Positions 41,103 through 49,609 of a stretch of DNA of 51,250 bases are shown piece after piece (position 1 is the first letter of the stretch; each line of letters starts with the position of its first letter). Source of the DNA: Thermoplasmata archaeon (lineage in GTDB: Archaea > Thermoplasmatota > DTKX01 > VGTL01); contig JAWCLH010000005.1 of the NCBI GenBank assembly GCA_038851035.1, forward strand, positions 1-51,250, given 5' to 3'. The notes beneath the pieces are model-generated. The model did not search any database, had not been told where the DNA came from, and saw nothing but the letters and a program-made list of their open reading frames with translations. The translations under genes were made by a program, and so were the position numbers.

Positions 41103-42119
41103 ATGCCCCATTTCTCCGGAGGACCTGGCCCCTTGTGCCGTCATAGCCCTTCAAAGGCCAGCCCGTCCATGTCCCGCATGACCTCCCCAGAGACCGCTCC
41201 TTTGTCGCCCGGCTCCCGCGCCGGTGTGTTCCCGGGCAGAGCGCGTTACATATCACCCATCCCATGGCCCCGCACCCTCGCCGCGGACATTGAAGGAACC
41301 CTGACAGACAAGTCCGGCCGCCGGACCTCGGCCCAGCTTGTCGGGGCTCTCAGAAGGTTGGAAGTGCAGGGGGTCTTAGTGATTCTCTGTTCGGGGAGGG
41401 GCGTGGAGTACCAGAGGACGCTCAGGAGGAGGTGGGGTCTGAGCCCCGAAGCCCCTCTGGTCGCTGAGAATGGATGCTCGATTTTTATTGGGGGCAGGGA
41501 GATACTGACCTATCGACCCACCGGCTTCAGGAGGGACAAGCTCCTTAAACGGCTGCAAGCGATGGGGGTCGGGGCCGTCGGCGAGCTTGACCCGGAAAAG
41601 AGGCACGCGATAACCGTTTATCCGAGAGGCTTCATGAAGGGAGGGGACTACACTGAAGAGGACATAGATCGCATCTGCGATTTCCTGAGAAAAGCGCTAA
41701 GAGGGGTCCAGTGTCGCATATTCCGGACCTCGGCCTCGGGAGAGGTGCTCCCGGCCGGTACGGATAAGGGGAGGGGGCTGAGGCTCCTCTTGCGCGAGCT
41801 CCGAATTCCTCCGTTGGAGGTGCTTTTTATAGGCGACGGACAGAACGATGTGCCGGCGGCGCGCTTCGTCAAACGAGCGGGGGGCAAGGTGGGGGTGCCG
41901 GCAAACGCTACAGGGGAGATGAGAGCGCTGGCGGACTATGTGTCGCGGGGAGCGTTCTACGAGGGCGCGCTCGAAATTCTAGAGGCCTTCTTTAATCGGT
42001 TCTCTTCGCAAAACAAAAGAGATAATAGAAGGGGGAGGCATTTAAGTCTTGATGAGGCTGAGGGGCATCAGGGCCGTCGTCACGGGCGGCGCGGGCTTCA
42101 TCGGCTCGCACATAGTTGA
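41103..42119 (+). CDS. HAD phosphatase of the archaeal phosphoglycolate phosphatase family, with DIE in place of DxD
   Basis: A 338-residue HAD (Cof/SPP-type) phosphatase. The core starts near residue 57: LAADIEGTLTD holds the nucleophile Asp62, but the general acid two residues on is Glu64 where the family has Asp. VILCSGRGVEYQRTLRRRWG and LVAENGCSIF are the next conserved blocks, TDKGRGLRLLLRELRI carries the Lys, and VLFIGDGQNDVPAARFV the metal-binding DxxND. Thermoplasma and Pyrococcus relatives hydrolyse phosphoglycolate. The first 55 residues are Pro/Ser/Arg-rich and unlike the family, so the real start may be later (41169 or 41178). The last about 25 residues overlap the epimerase gene by 68 bp and are unconserved. 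The surroundings suggest a sugar-phosphate substrate. Confidence 0.8.
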   Translation: MPHFSGGPGPLCRHSPSKASPSMSRMTSPETAPLSPGSRAGVFPGRARYISPIPWPRTLAADIEGTLTDKSGRRTSAQLVGALRRLEVQGVLVILCSGRGVEYQRTLRRRWGLSPEAPLVAENGCSIFIGGREILTYRPTGFRRDKLLKRLQAMGVGAVGELDPEKRHAITVYPRGFMKGGDYTEEDIDRICDFLRKALRGVQCRIFRTSASGEVLPAGTDKGRGLRLLLRELRIPPLEVLFIGDGQNDVPAARFVKRAGGKVGVPANATGEMRALADYVSRGAFYEGALEILEAFFNRFSSQNKRDNRRGRHLSLDEAEGHQGRRHGRRGLHRLAHS

Positions 42120-43200
42120 CTCGCTACTCTCGGAGAATGATGTGGTGGTGGTAGACGACTTTTCAACAGGCAAAGAGGAGAACCTCATCGCCCACGGCGC
42201 GGGTCCGCGTTTCGCGGATGGGGATGCGGAACCAATAGGGGGAGTGGAGGGAGGTGGCATGAGGCGCGCCGAAGGATTCGCGGGGCCCCCTGCCGAGATG
42301 GAGGGAGAGGGCGGGAGCAGCGGCAGGTGCGCGAGAGGGCCCAGGAAAGTCCCGCTCACGGGGGAGGGAGCAAGGGGGGGGAGAAGGAGGGGGCGAGAAT
42401 TTGCCCGCCGGCGTGGGCTGATAATCCTCAGGGGCTCGGTGACTGACGAAGGGCTCCTCCGACTCGCGCTCAGGGACGCGGACGTCGTCTTCCACCTAGC
42501 TGCCATTCCCGGAGTTCCTGCGAGCGTCCGAGACCCCGCCGGAACGGCGCGCGTGAATCTCATGGGAACCTTGGCGGTGCTTGAGGCCGCGCGCCACTGC
42601 GGCGTGAGCAAGGTCATTTTCTCGTCCTCGTGCGCGGTTTATGGAGACGCCAGACCGCCGGTCAGCGAGACGACACTGCCGTGCCCGAAATCGCCCTACG
42701 CGGTCCAGAAGCTAGCTGGTGAGCACCTGTGCCGCGTCTACCACGAGCTCCATGGCCTGAAGACGGTTTGCCTGCGCTTATTCAACGTTTTCGGTCCCAG
42801 GCAGGACCCCGAATCCGAGTACGCGGCCGTGATCCCACGGTTCGTGAAGGATATGAGGGAAAGGGGACGAGTGACGATATTCGGCGATGGAAGGCAGACG
42901 AGGGACTTTATTTACGTCGGGGATGTTGTGAGGGCCACCCTTCTAGCGGCGGAGAGGAGTTCCGCTGATGGGAGGGTCGTGAATGTCGCAACTGGAAAGG
43001 GGACGAGTGTGAGCGAGCTCGCGAGGGAGCTTGCAGCCGTCCTCGGCCTCCCGCTGCGGGTCAGACGGGCCAGCCGTAGGGAGGGGGACATAAGGCACTC
43101 ATGGGCCGACACGACGCTCGCCCAGAAAGTTCTGGGCTTCAGGGCCTGCGTTCCGCTTCGCAGAGGCCTCCGCGCGCTCGCCTCCGCCCTCCCTTGCTGA
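42052..43200 (+). CDS. NAD-dependent sugar epimerase/dehydratase with a low-complexity insertion
   Basis: A 382-residue extended SDR of the UDP-glucose 4-epimerase type. RAVVTGGAGFIGSHIVDSLL binds NAD; VFHLAAIPGVPASVRD, SSSCAVYGDARPPVSE and the catalytic YAVQK follow, then LRLFNVFGPRQDPESEYAAV and the DFIYVGDVVRAT block. Residues about 48-122 (42193-42415) are an insertion of Gly, Arg and Glu between the first Rossmann strands; its DNA is almost pure purine with GGGAGGG runs. Relatives have about 15 residues there. The fold around it is intact, so the enzyme may still work. Start: ATG at 42052 behind GGGGGAGG. Its 3' end overlaps the convergent TPR gene by about 100 bp. Confidence 0.88.
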   Translation: MRLRGIRAVVTGGAGFIGSHIVDSLLSENDVVVVDDFSTGKEENLIAHGAGPRFADGDAEPIGGVEGGGMRRAEGFAGPPAEMEGEGGSSGRCARGPRKVPLTGEGARGGRRRGREFARRRGLIILRGSVTDEGLLRLALRDADVVFHLAAIPGVPASVRDPAGTARVNLMGTLAVLEAARHCGVSKVIFSSSCAVYGDARPPVSETTLPCPKSPYAVQKLAGEHLCRVYHELHGLKTVCLRLFNVFGPRQDPESEYAAVIPRFVKDMRERGRVTIFGDGRQTRDFIYVGDVVRATLLAAERSSADGRVVNVATGKGTSVSELARELAAVLGLPLRVRRASRREGDIRHSWADTTLAQKVLGFRACVPLRRGLRALASALPC

Positions 43201-43998
43201 GCCCCTTCCAGAGAGCATAACCGCCACCGAGATTAGAATCAGCACAACGCCCACGGATATCGAAATTCCCCGGAAGAGTAGGACGTTGCCCCCCTTTATC
43301 GTGGGCACGAGAGCTCCGAGTGAGACTAGTAAAATTCCGGGCAGGAGGAAGCCGACCACGAAGGGGAGTCTCTCGAGCCCGCTCCAGCGCTCCCACAGAC
43401 CCTCCCACCTACGTGCCCTCTCCATCTCCCTGTACTGGTCGAGCTGCCCAAGCCTGTAGACCGCTTGCATATTGTGCGGGTTGACCTTGAGCACCCTCCT
43501 GTAGAAGTCAGCCGCCTCATCCCTCCGGCCAATCCTCCGCGCCGCCTCAGCCCTCAGAAATAGGCCATCCTCTTCGAGCGGGTTCAGAGCGACGGCCCTG
43601 CATGCCAGCTCCAGCGCTCTATAATGGTCTCCAAGCTCGAGAAGCGCACGCGCCGAGTTACAAGCGGCGGCGTAGTGCGAGGGGCTGAGCTCCAAGGCCT
43701 TTTCCGCGCTCTCCAGAGCGTCCCTGTATCTCCCGAGCTCGAGCAGGGCAAAGGCGCGGTCGTTCCAGAGGTCGGGGTCCCCTGGCTTTATCCTAAGCGC
43801 TCTGTCGTAGCAATCGAGCGCCCTCGCCGGCCGGCCAAGGCTTATGTGGCAAAAAGCGCTCTCGTGCAGGGCCTCCGCGCCCAGCGAATCCCCCTCCGGA
43901 ATTCTCTCGAGCAGCCTCAAGGCGGCTTCAAAGTCCTCACGCCCGAGCGCCCGGCGCGCTTCAGCCATCAGCTCCTCGGCCTCTCCGGGCACCCGCAA
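43099..43998 (-). CDS. TPR-repeat protein with C-terminal membrane segments
   Basis: A 299-residue protein. Residues about 1-190 are five or so tetratricopeptide repeats with A-L-x-CYDRALRIKPGDPDLWND and ALELSPSHYAAAC-type units, so a superhelical protein-binding scaffold. Two hydrophobic segments follow (LPFVVGFLLPGILLVSLGAL, near 215-235; ISISVGVVLILISVAVML, near 250-268), placing the repeats in the cytoplasm or outside depending on topology. The tail is charged. TTG at 43998 directly follows the M48 protease stop (TGA-TTG), so both are coupled, and the TPR part may bring substrates to the protease; that is inference. It overlaps the convergent epimerase by 102 bp. Confidence 0.83.
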   Translation of the reverse strand: MRVPGEAEELMAEARRALGREDFEAALRLLERIPEGDSLGAEALHESAFCHISLGRPARALDCYDRALRIKPGDPDLWNDRAFALLELGRYRDALESAEKALELSPSHYAAACNSARALLELGDHYRALELACRAVALNPLEEDGLFLRAEAARRIGRRDEAADFYRRVLKVNPHNMQAVYRLGQLDQYREMERARRWEGLWERWSGLERLPFVVGFLLPGILLVSLGALVPTIKGGNVLLFRGISISVGVVLILISVAVMLSGRGSAREGGGERAEASAKRNAGPEAQNFLGERRVGP

Positions 43999-45519
43999 TC
44001 ACCCACCGGCCCCGCTCGAGAGCCGCTTGAGCACCGCCACCCTCTCCTCAGTGGGGGGCTGGCTGGAGAAGAGGGCGCTAACCCAGCCCCGCCTGAAGGG
44101 GCTGATGGCGAAAAGATGAGCGGTCGCGGGGTTGGCCCCGAGATGGCTCCCACCGGCCCCAGACTCCAGCTTCTCCAGGGCTCTGGCGAGCGCGGGCGCA
44201 CTGGCACCTAGGGCCAAGGCCACCTTGTCCGCCCTGGTCTCCCTTCCCCGCGGGGCAGAGAGATGAATCAAGAGGCTGAAGAAGGGTGCGGCAATGGCTA
44301 GGACAGGGATTATCAGCGGGTAAAGCTCGCTCCCCCTCTCCTCCAGAAGCGGGCGCGCGAGACTCCCAACGGGGGAGGCTAGCGCGGCCGCCAAGGTGGC
44401 GGGCGCGAGCTCTCTCTCCCTTATGTGGGCTAGCTCGTGAGCCAAAAGCGACTCCAGCTCCTCCTCGCTCAGCCGCTCCAGAAGCCCTGTGCTCAGTGCG
44501 ATGACTGCGCGGGAAGGGCCGCGGCCAGCGGATAGGAGGTTTGGGGCGTCCGAAACCATGAGGGCTACTCTCGGAGGGGGGAGTCGCGCTCGTGAGGAGA
44601 GTTCCCTAAGCCTTCCGTAGACCTCCGGCAGCTGCACTTCGTCCACAACCCGGGCCCCGCTGGCCCTCAGAACCCAGCTTTCCGATAGGTAATATATCAG
44701 GAGGTCAAACCCAGCACCGCACGCGGTGAAGACCAGCACGAGCCCCTGAGAAAGGCCGAAGGGTCTGCCCAGGACATAGCCGAACGCGGCGAAGACATCG
44801 ATGGGGACTAGCAGCAACATGAGCAGCCGGGCTGCGGACGGCAGAACGAATATACTGACCAGCACAGAAAGTATGAAGAGGGCGGGAACCCAGAGGCCCG
44901 ACATCCCAGTCAGGAAGGCCGCTACATAGCCCAAGCCCATCATGAAGCATGCGAGGACTGAGTGGAGCGCAAGCGATATCGCGCCGTCCTCGGAGCTCAC
45001 GACTGATAAGAAGCAGCCGGCGGAGAGGAAGAGGAGCGCCGTTAGGATGGTGGCGCCGAGCGCCAGGCCGAGCAGCGCTCCGGCGCAACCAGCCGCCACT
45101 GTTACTAGTGCCGATAGGAGCGCCCTCTGGACGCTCCTGAGGACTGGGATATACAGAGATAGGAAGAGAGACAGGAGGAAGGCTCCGCTGACCCAGAGCT
45201 GCGCTCTACCGTACAAGGCTCCCGCGACGTGGCCCGCACCCATCACCAGTGTGGAGAAAACACCCGTGGTCATCAACCATACCACCGTTCTGGAGCGCAG
45301 GGCCGTCCCGAGCGCCAGCCCGGCAAGAAACAGAATACCCGAAACGGGCGCAATCATTCTGGGCGAGAAGGGCGCGACCAGCAGCGCTGTCAGGCCCGCG
45401 AGCACAACTCCTCCCGCAAAACCCCTGAGTAGCGCGGGCGTTTTTTCCTCCACAATCGAGAATGCCCGTTCATGAAGAAAACCTTTTTCCCATCGCCCGC
45501 CATCTCCCGCCAAGGACAT
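43999..45519 (-). CDS. Polytopic M48 (HtpX-like) metalloprotease
   Basis: A 506-residue protein. The catalytic motif is HELAH in LESLLAHELAHIRERELAPA (near 361-365), with a likely third ligand in RGRETRADKVALALG near 440. Unlike HtpX, which has two to four membrane segments ahead of the domain, this has about eight in residues 30-290 (e.g. AGGVVLAGLTALLVAPFSP, LYIPVLRSVQRALLSAL, VPALFILSVLVSIFVLP), so it is a fused polytopic membrane module. The substrate is presumably membrane protein. The ATG at 45519 overlaps the divergent beta-CASP ATG in a CATG; a GTG at 45453 is a better fit to the family and avoids the overlap. The TPR gene follows. Confidence 0.85.
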   Translation of the reverse strand: MSLAGDGGRWEKGFLHERAFSIVEEKTPALLRGFAGGVVLAGLTALLVAPFSPRMIAPVSGILFLAGLALGTALRSRTVVWLMTTGVFSTLVMGAGHVAGALYGRAQLWVSGAFLLSLFLSLYIPVLRSVQRALLSALVTVAAGCAGALLGLALGATILTALLFLSAGCFLSVVSSEDGAISLALHSVLACFMMGLGYVAAFLTGMSGLWVPALFILSVLVSIFVLPSAARLLMLLLVPIDVFAAFGYVLGRPFGLSQGLVLVFTACGAGFDLLIYYLSESWVLRASGARVVDEVQLPEVYGRLRELSSRARLPPPRVALMVSDAPNLLSAGRGPSRAVIALSTGLLERLSEEELESLLAHELAHIRERELAPATLAAALASPVGSLARPLLEERGSELYPLIIPVLAIAAPFFSLLIHLSAPRGRETRADKVALALGASAPALARALEKLESGAGGSHLGANPATAHLFAISPFRRGWVSALFSSQPPTEERVAVLKRLSSGAGG

Positions 45520-45553
45520 GGGCTGTCCAAAGGGCGAGCGAATCGTGGGCGTG

Positions 45554-46918
45554 ATGAAAATAGAGTTCTATGGAGGCGCCGGCACCGTCACCGGCTCGCA
45601 CTATGTTGTCCAGACGCCAGGGGCGAGAATCGGCATAGACGCCGGCCTCTTTCAAGGACCGCCCGAGCTCGAAGCGCTCAACTCCGCCGGTTTCGGCAAC
45701 TCAGTTGGGGAATTAGACGCCCTCGTCCTCACCCACGCCCACATAGACCACAGCGGGAGGCTACCGCTCCTCATTAGGTGGGGCTTCGAGGGCAGAATAA
45801 TATCCACATCCGCCACGGCCGACCTCTGTGACATAATGCTCCGCGACTCCGCCCACCTCCTGATGGAGGATGCCGAGAGGAAGGCCCGGCGGCGCAGGGC
45901 TGCCCCCCGCCCCCTCTACACCCTCGAAGACGTGGATGCAGTGATGCGCAGGTTCGAGACGGTGGAATATGAAAGGGAGTTCCGGGTTGGTGACGTGAAG
46001 GTCCGTTTACTCGACGCCGGCCACATCCTCGGCTCTGCGATGATAGAGCTCGAGGCTGAGGGAAAAAAGGTGGTTTTCAGCGGCGACCTCGGGAGACCCG
46101 GGGCGCCCCTCCTGCGGGATCCAACTAGAGTCGAGGATGCGGACGCCCTCGTTCTTGAATCTACCTATGGAGGGAGGGTCCACTCCGAAAAGGCCGACCG
46201 CTCCGGGAAGCTCTTTAGGGTCGTGAAGTCCACAGTGGAGGCGGGCGGGAATGTCATCATCCCGGCCTTTGCAGTGGGCAGGACCCAAGACGTTCTCTAC
46301 ACCCTCAATCCTTACATGGAGGCCGGCGAGCTGCAAGGCCTCAGGACCTTCGTGGACAGCCCGATGGCCATAAAAGCCGGCGAGATATACCGGAATCACC
46401 CCGAGTGCTTCGACGCCGAAACTCTGGCGCTTCTAGAGAGTGGCGACGACCCCCTCGACTTCCCGGGTGTCCATCTGACCCGCACGCTCGAGGAATCTAG
46501 AAAAATCGACCGGGTACGCCAGCCCCACATTATTATTTCTGCCAGCGGGATGTGCACGGGGGGGAGAGTGCTGCACCACCTATCCCGCAATATCGGCAGG
46601 CCCGAATGCACCGTCCTCTTCGTCGGATACCAAGCCATCGGGACCCTGGGCCGCAAGCTGAGGGATGGCGCTAGGAGCGTCAGGATACTGGGCAGGGTCC
46701 GGGAGGTTTTGGCGAGGGTCGAGGCACTAGACAGCTTCTCTGCCCACGCCGACCATTCTGAGATTATGGAGTGGCTGCGCGGGTTCAAACGATTTCCGGA
46801 GAACGTCTTCCTCGTCCACGGCGAGAAGGAGGGTGCCAACGCCCTAGCAAGCGCTATAGCTCTGGAGTGGGGAGCCCGCACCCGAATTCCATGGCCGGGG
46901 AGTTCCTGGGAGCTCTAA
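45554..46918 (+). CDS. Beta-CASP metallo-beta-lactamase RNase
   Basis: From the ATG at 45554, 454 residues. The MBL part has KIEFYGGAGTVTGSHYVV, motif 2 THAHIDHSGRLP (HxHxDH), the AGHILGSAMI segment and FSGDLGRP; the beta-CASP domain follows, with PAFAVGRTQDVLYTL, IIISASGMCTGGRVLHHL and a final HADHSE. This is the CPSF73/YSH1/RNase J superfamily without an N-terminal KH domain, close to the archaeal aCPSF2-type exo- or endoribonuclease. It acts in RNA 3'-end formation or decay. An ATG at 45518 is possible, but the family N-terminus fits 45554. It is divergent from the M48 gene. The 124-bp gap after it holds nothing recognised. Confidence 0.93.
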   Translation: MKIEFYGGAGTVTGSHYVVQTPGARIGIDAGLFQGPPELEALNSAGFGNSVGELDALVLTHAHIDHSGRLPLLIRWGFEGRIISTSATADLCDIMLRDSAHLLMEDAERKARRRRAAPRPLYTLEDVDAVMRRFETVEYEREFRVGDVKVRLLDAGHILGSAMIELEAEGKKVVFSGDLGRPGAPLLRDPTRVEDADALVLESTYGGRVHSEKADRSGKLFRVVKSTVEAGGNVIIPAFAVGRTQDVLYTLNPYMEAGELQGLRTFVDSPMAIKAGEIYRNHPECFDAETLALLESGDDPLDFPGVHLTRTLEESRKIDRVRQPHIIISASGMCTGGRVLHHLSRNIGRPECTVLFVGYQAIGTLGRKLRDGARSVRILGRVREVLARVEALDSFSAHADHSEIMEWLRGFKRFPENVFLVHGEKEGANALASAIALEWGARTRIPWPGSSWEL

Positions 46919-47042
46919 CCGCTCTGCGGGCTCTGGCCACCTCTACCGGAGCCCGTCAATGACTAGACTGGGGGCCATGTGATTTGGGAAGGGATGGAAT
47001 TGGCGCTGTCCAGTAACGACACCACCTCATGGGATGGCATAA

Positions 47043-48629
47043 TCACGCTAGGGCCATCTTCCTCGTCAGGGCAAGGGGGACCAGAATAACGACAAGAACG
47101 GTGGCGTAGGGGCCGACTGGTGTCTGCTGGGGAGCGGACGCCTCCACTCTTATGCTGGTGCCGTAGACCGATAGCCCACCCCACTCGACGAGCGGGAAAA
47201 ACACATAGGTGCCGGGTGAGAGGAGACGAATCGTTAGGGCCAGGCGGGCCTCCCTCCCCGGAGCGAGGGTGGGGACGGGTATGTGGGGCGTCTCGGCGAT
47301 TCTCCCCTTCTCCACGAGGCCCCTCTCTTTGAAGTCGAGGAAGAAGTGGGCCTTCGCGCCCTGAATCGTCTGGTTGGAATGATTGCGCAGAATCACCCTA
47401 CGCGTCAGGAGCGCCCCCGTCTCTCCATAGCATACCTTCTCCCCGCTCTCGAGCTGGAGGAGAATGGGCGAGCGCACGGAGACCGGTCTGGAGATATTGC
47501 TTGTGGTTCCGTCAAGATTTCCCCTGAAATCTAGAAAGAAGCTACCCCCCGTTTCCGAAGCCCGGCAGATTTTGGGCTGGATTGAGAATTCCCTCGGCAC
47601 CTGCACGCCCGGCCTCATTCCGCCGAGCTCGATGTGTCTGTCCCACTCCACTCTGGATTTGACGAGACTTATGAACTCCTCGAAGCGCTCTTCAGCTGGG
47701 TAGTCGTTGAGTTCTCCGCGCGCCTCGATGTCCGTTCTGAGCCTTACCTCGACTCTGGCCTCCATGACTGGGAGCGATTTCCTGCTCTCAAAATAGACTG
47801 TGACCGTGGTCCTTTTCCCGAGCTCGAAGACGTCGCTCGATAGCTCCACGCCGAGAAGCTCCCTCGCCGCCAACGTGAACTCGAATCTCGTCACATTATA
47901 GGCGCCAAGGGGCCCGACGTCATAGCCGTAGATGGCGACCCCATCCCCGATGCTCACGACTGGCTGAATGAGTCGGGTGCCGAGTGAGGGCAGGGATGAG
48001 CCGTTGAAGGTGAAGAGGCGAGTTGCCCCGGGGGGAATACTCCCGACCTCAAAGGTCACAGGGGCGGTTGGGTCCGACGCTGGAGGGGCATCCGCGACGT
48101 CCCTAGCCTGGAGCGTTAGAGTGGGGTTGAGTGGCAAGGCGCCCCAATTGGTGAAGTTCACCCGCGCCGTGTAGCTCTGCCCGACTCCTAACATAGCGGT
48201 CCTTCCGTTGTCGCAGGGCAGCTCGAACTTGCACGAGAGCGGCTGGAGGAACACGGCGGCCGCCAGATGCCTGCTTGAGATTTCTCCTCTCCTCATAACT
48301 GCGGTCAGGAAGTACTCACCCGGCGCAGGCGCGGACACTTTCACCTCCAGAACGAATCTCCCACCGCCGGAGAGCGTCACGTTGGTGACCGTGGGCGAAA
48401 CGCTCAGGCCGGGGGCTGAGACCTCGACCGTGAAGCAGGCCTCGATGGGCAGGTAGCTGTTGAGAGAGACATTGGCGATCATCACCCTTCCCGTGAGTTC
48501 GAAAAAGAAGGACCTCTCCCAGATGACCTCGAACTCAATGCCCGTGGTGGTCTGGGGCGATGAGGACGGAACCAATGCCAGCAGAATAAGCGCAGCGAGC
48601 GAGGCGCGCGCGAGAGCCACGGCCCTCAT
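47043..48629 (-). CDS. Membrane-anchored surface protein of the ABC cassette
   Basis: From the ATG at 48629, 528 residues. A signal peptide (MRAVALARASLAALILLALV) precedes about 450 residues of beta-rich sequence with Ig/'NEW3'-like features: APGLSVSPTVTNVTLSGGGR, NFTNWGALPLNPTLTLQARD and AYNVTRFEFTL, i.e. strands spaced as in extracellular structural repeats. Near the C-terminus GPYATVLVVILVPLALTRKM is a membrane anchor with a short basic end. The start overlaps the stop of the ABC permease gene (ATGA), so it is translationally coupled; it may be a substrate-binding, accessory or secreted partner of that transporter. Function is not recognisable. Confidence 0.8.
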   Translation of the reverse strand: MRAVALARASLAALILLALVPSSSPQTTTGIEFEVIWERSFFFELTGRVMIANVSLNSYLPIEACFTVEVSAPGLSVSPTVTNVTLSGGGRFVLEVKVSAPAPGEYFLTAVMRRGEISSRHLAAAVFLQPLSCKFELPCDNGRTAMLGVGQSYTARVNFTNWGALPLNPTLTLQARDVADAPPASDPTAPVTFEVGSIPPGATRLFTFNGSSLPSLGTRLIQPVVSIGDGVAIYGYDVGPLGAYNVTRFEFTLAARELLGVELSSDVFELGKRTTVTVYFESRKSLPVMEARVEVRLRTDIEARGELNDYPAEERFEEFISLVKSRVEWDRHIELGGMRPGVQVPREFSIQPKICRASETGGSFFLDFRGNLDGTTSNISRPVSVRSPILLQLESGEKVCYGETGALLTRRVILRNHSNQTIQGAKAHFFLDFKERGLVEKGRIAETPHIPVPTLAPGREARLALTIRLLSPGTYVFFPLVEWGGLSVYGTSIRVEASAPQQTPVGPYATVLVVILVPLALTRKMALA

Positions 48630-49609
48630 CTGACCACCTCGCTTCTCCTGAAGAACCACCCCGCCAGTGCAGCAAAGGCCGCGGCCTCCAGCGCGAGCGC
48701 GGCCGCCGGTAAGGGACTATCGAGCGCGCCGTCGACCAAGTCGACCGTGGTGAGGTACTCGTGGTATCCCGGGCTCAGAATCATTGCCCCCCCTGCCATC
48801 TCGACCGGGAAGTACCCCGATGTGAAGAATATTAGAAGCACCGCAACCAGTCCCGCGAAGGGCGCACCGCGTCCCCTTACCGCGGCAGATATGAGGAGGA
48901 GGAGGGAGAGCCCCGCGAAGAAGAGCAACGTTGCGGAGAGCAGCCTCGCAAGCCACAGAATCGCAAATTGTTCCCCGAGCCCCTGTGTGAGATAGACGGC
49001 ACAGAGCGCCGCAAGGGTCAGTAGCCAGGCGATGATGGGGACGAGCGCCTTTGCGGCGAGCATAACGCCCCGGCTCGCGGGCGTTCCGAAGAGAAGCGGG
49101 GCCGTACCCCTCTCATGCTCCCTCGAAATTGCGTCGACCCCGAAGACGAAAGCACAGCCCAACGCCGCGAGCACCACGAGAGGCCCCTGGGATATGGCCG
49201 TCTCATAAGGAAAAGTGTCAGGGGGCAGGTACGAACCGAGCAAGAGAAGGGCAGCGAGGAATAGGGAGTAGGCAAGGACCTTCCAGTTCCTTATGTTGAT
49301 AAGAAGCTCCTTGCGCAGCGAAGCCGAGAGGGTGCGGAGCGGGCCATAACCGCCCTTTTTATTATCACTCATGGCGGGAGCTCTCCCACCGGCCCGGAAA
49401 GGACCGGCACCTGTGGCTCCTCTCTCCTCGTAACGATTCGCACTTCTTCCCACCCTTCCCTCCGCCCCCTCCTTCCCATCCCGCTCCCTAGCCGAGCCAA
49501 CATTCGCCAACGCCCCGTCTTCCCCTCCCCCCCTTTCGTCCCATCCCTGCGCTCTCATGCCTTCTCTCTCTCCTCCCCCCGATTCTATCTCTCTATCCGC
49601 CGCCGCCAT
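48626..49609 (-). CDS. ABC-2 permease with a low-complexity N-terminal extension
   Basis: From the ATG at 49609, 327 residues. The membrane part (from about residue 80) is an ABC-2-type permease: SLRKELLINIRNWKVLAYSL, then six hydrophobic segments (VVLAALGCAFVFGVDAISRE; WLLTLAALCAVYLTQGL; LSATLLFFAGLSLLLLISAA and others), ending FAALAGWFFRRSE. The first 79 residues are Gly, Arg and Glu-rich and encoded by purine-rich DNA. Start 49609 overlaps the ATPase stop (TAATG), which supports translation of the extension; but the family-like part starts at an ATG at 49372, so a shorter protein of 248 residues is also possible. It forms a transporter with the ATPase. Confidence 0.82.
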   Translation of the reverse strand: MAAADREIESGGGEREGMRAQGWDERGGGEDGALANVGSARERDGKEGAEGRVGRSANRYEERGATGAGPFRAGGRAPAMSDNKKGGYGPLRTLSASLRKELLINIRNWKVLAYSLFLAALLLLGSYLPPDTFPYETAISQGPLVVLAALGCAFVFGVDAISREHERGTAPLLFGTPASRGVMLAAKALVPIIAWLLTLAALCAVYLTQGLGEQFAILWLARLLSATLLFFAGLSLLLLISAAVRGRGAPFAGLVAVLLIFFTSGYFPVEMAGGAMILSPGYHEYLTTVDLVDGALDSPLPAAALALEAAAFAALAGWFFRRSEVVR

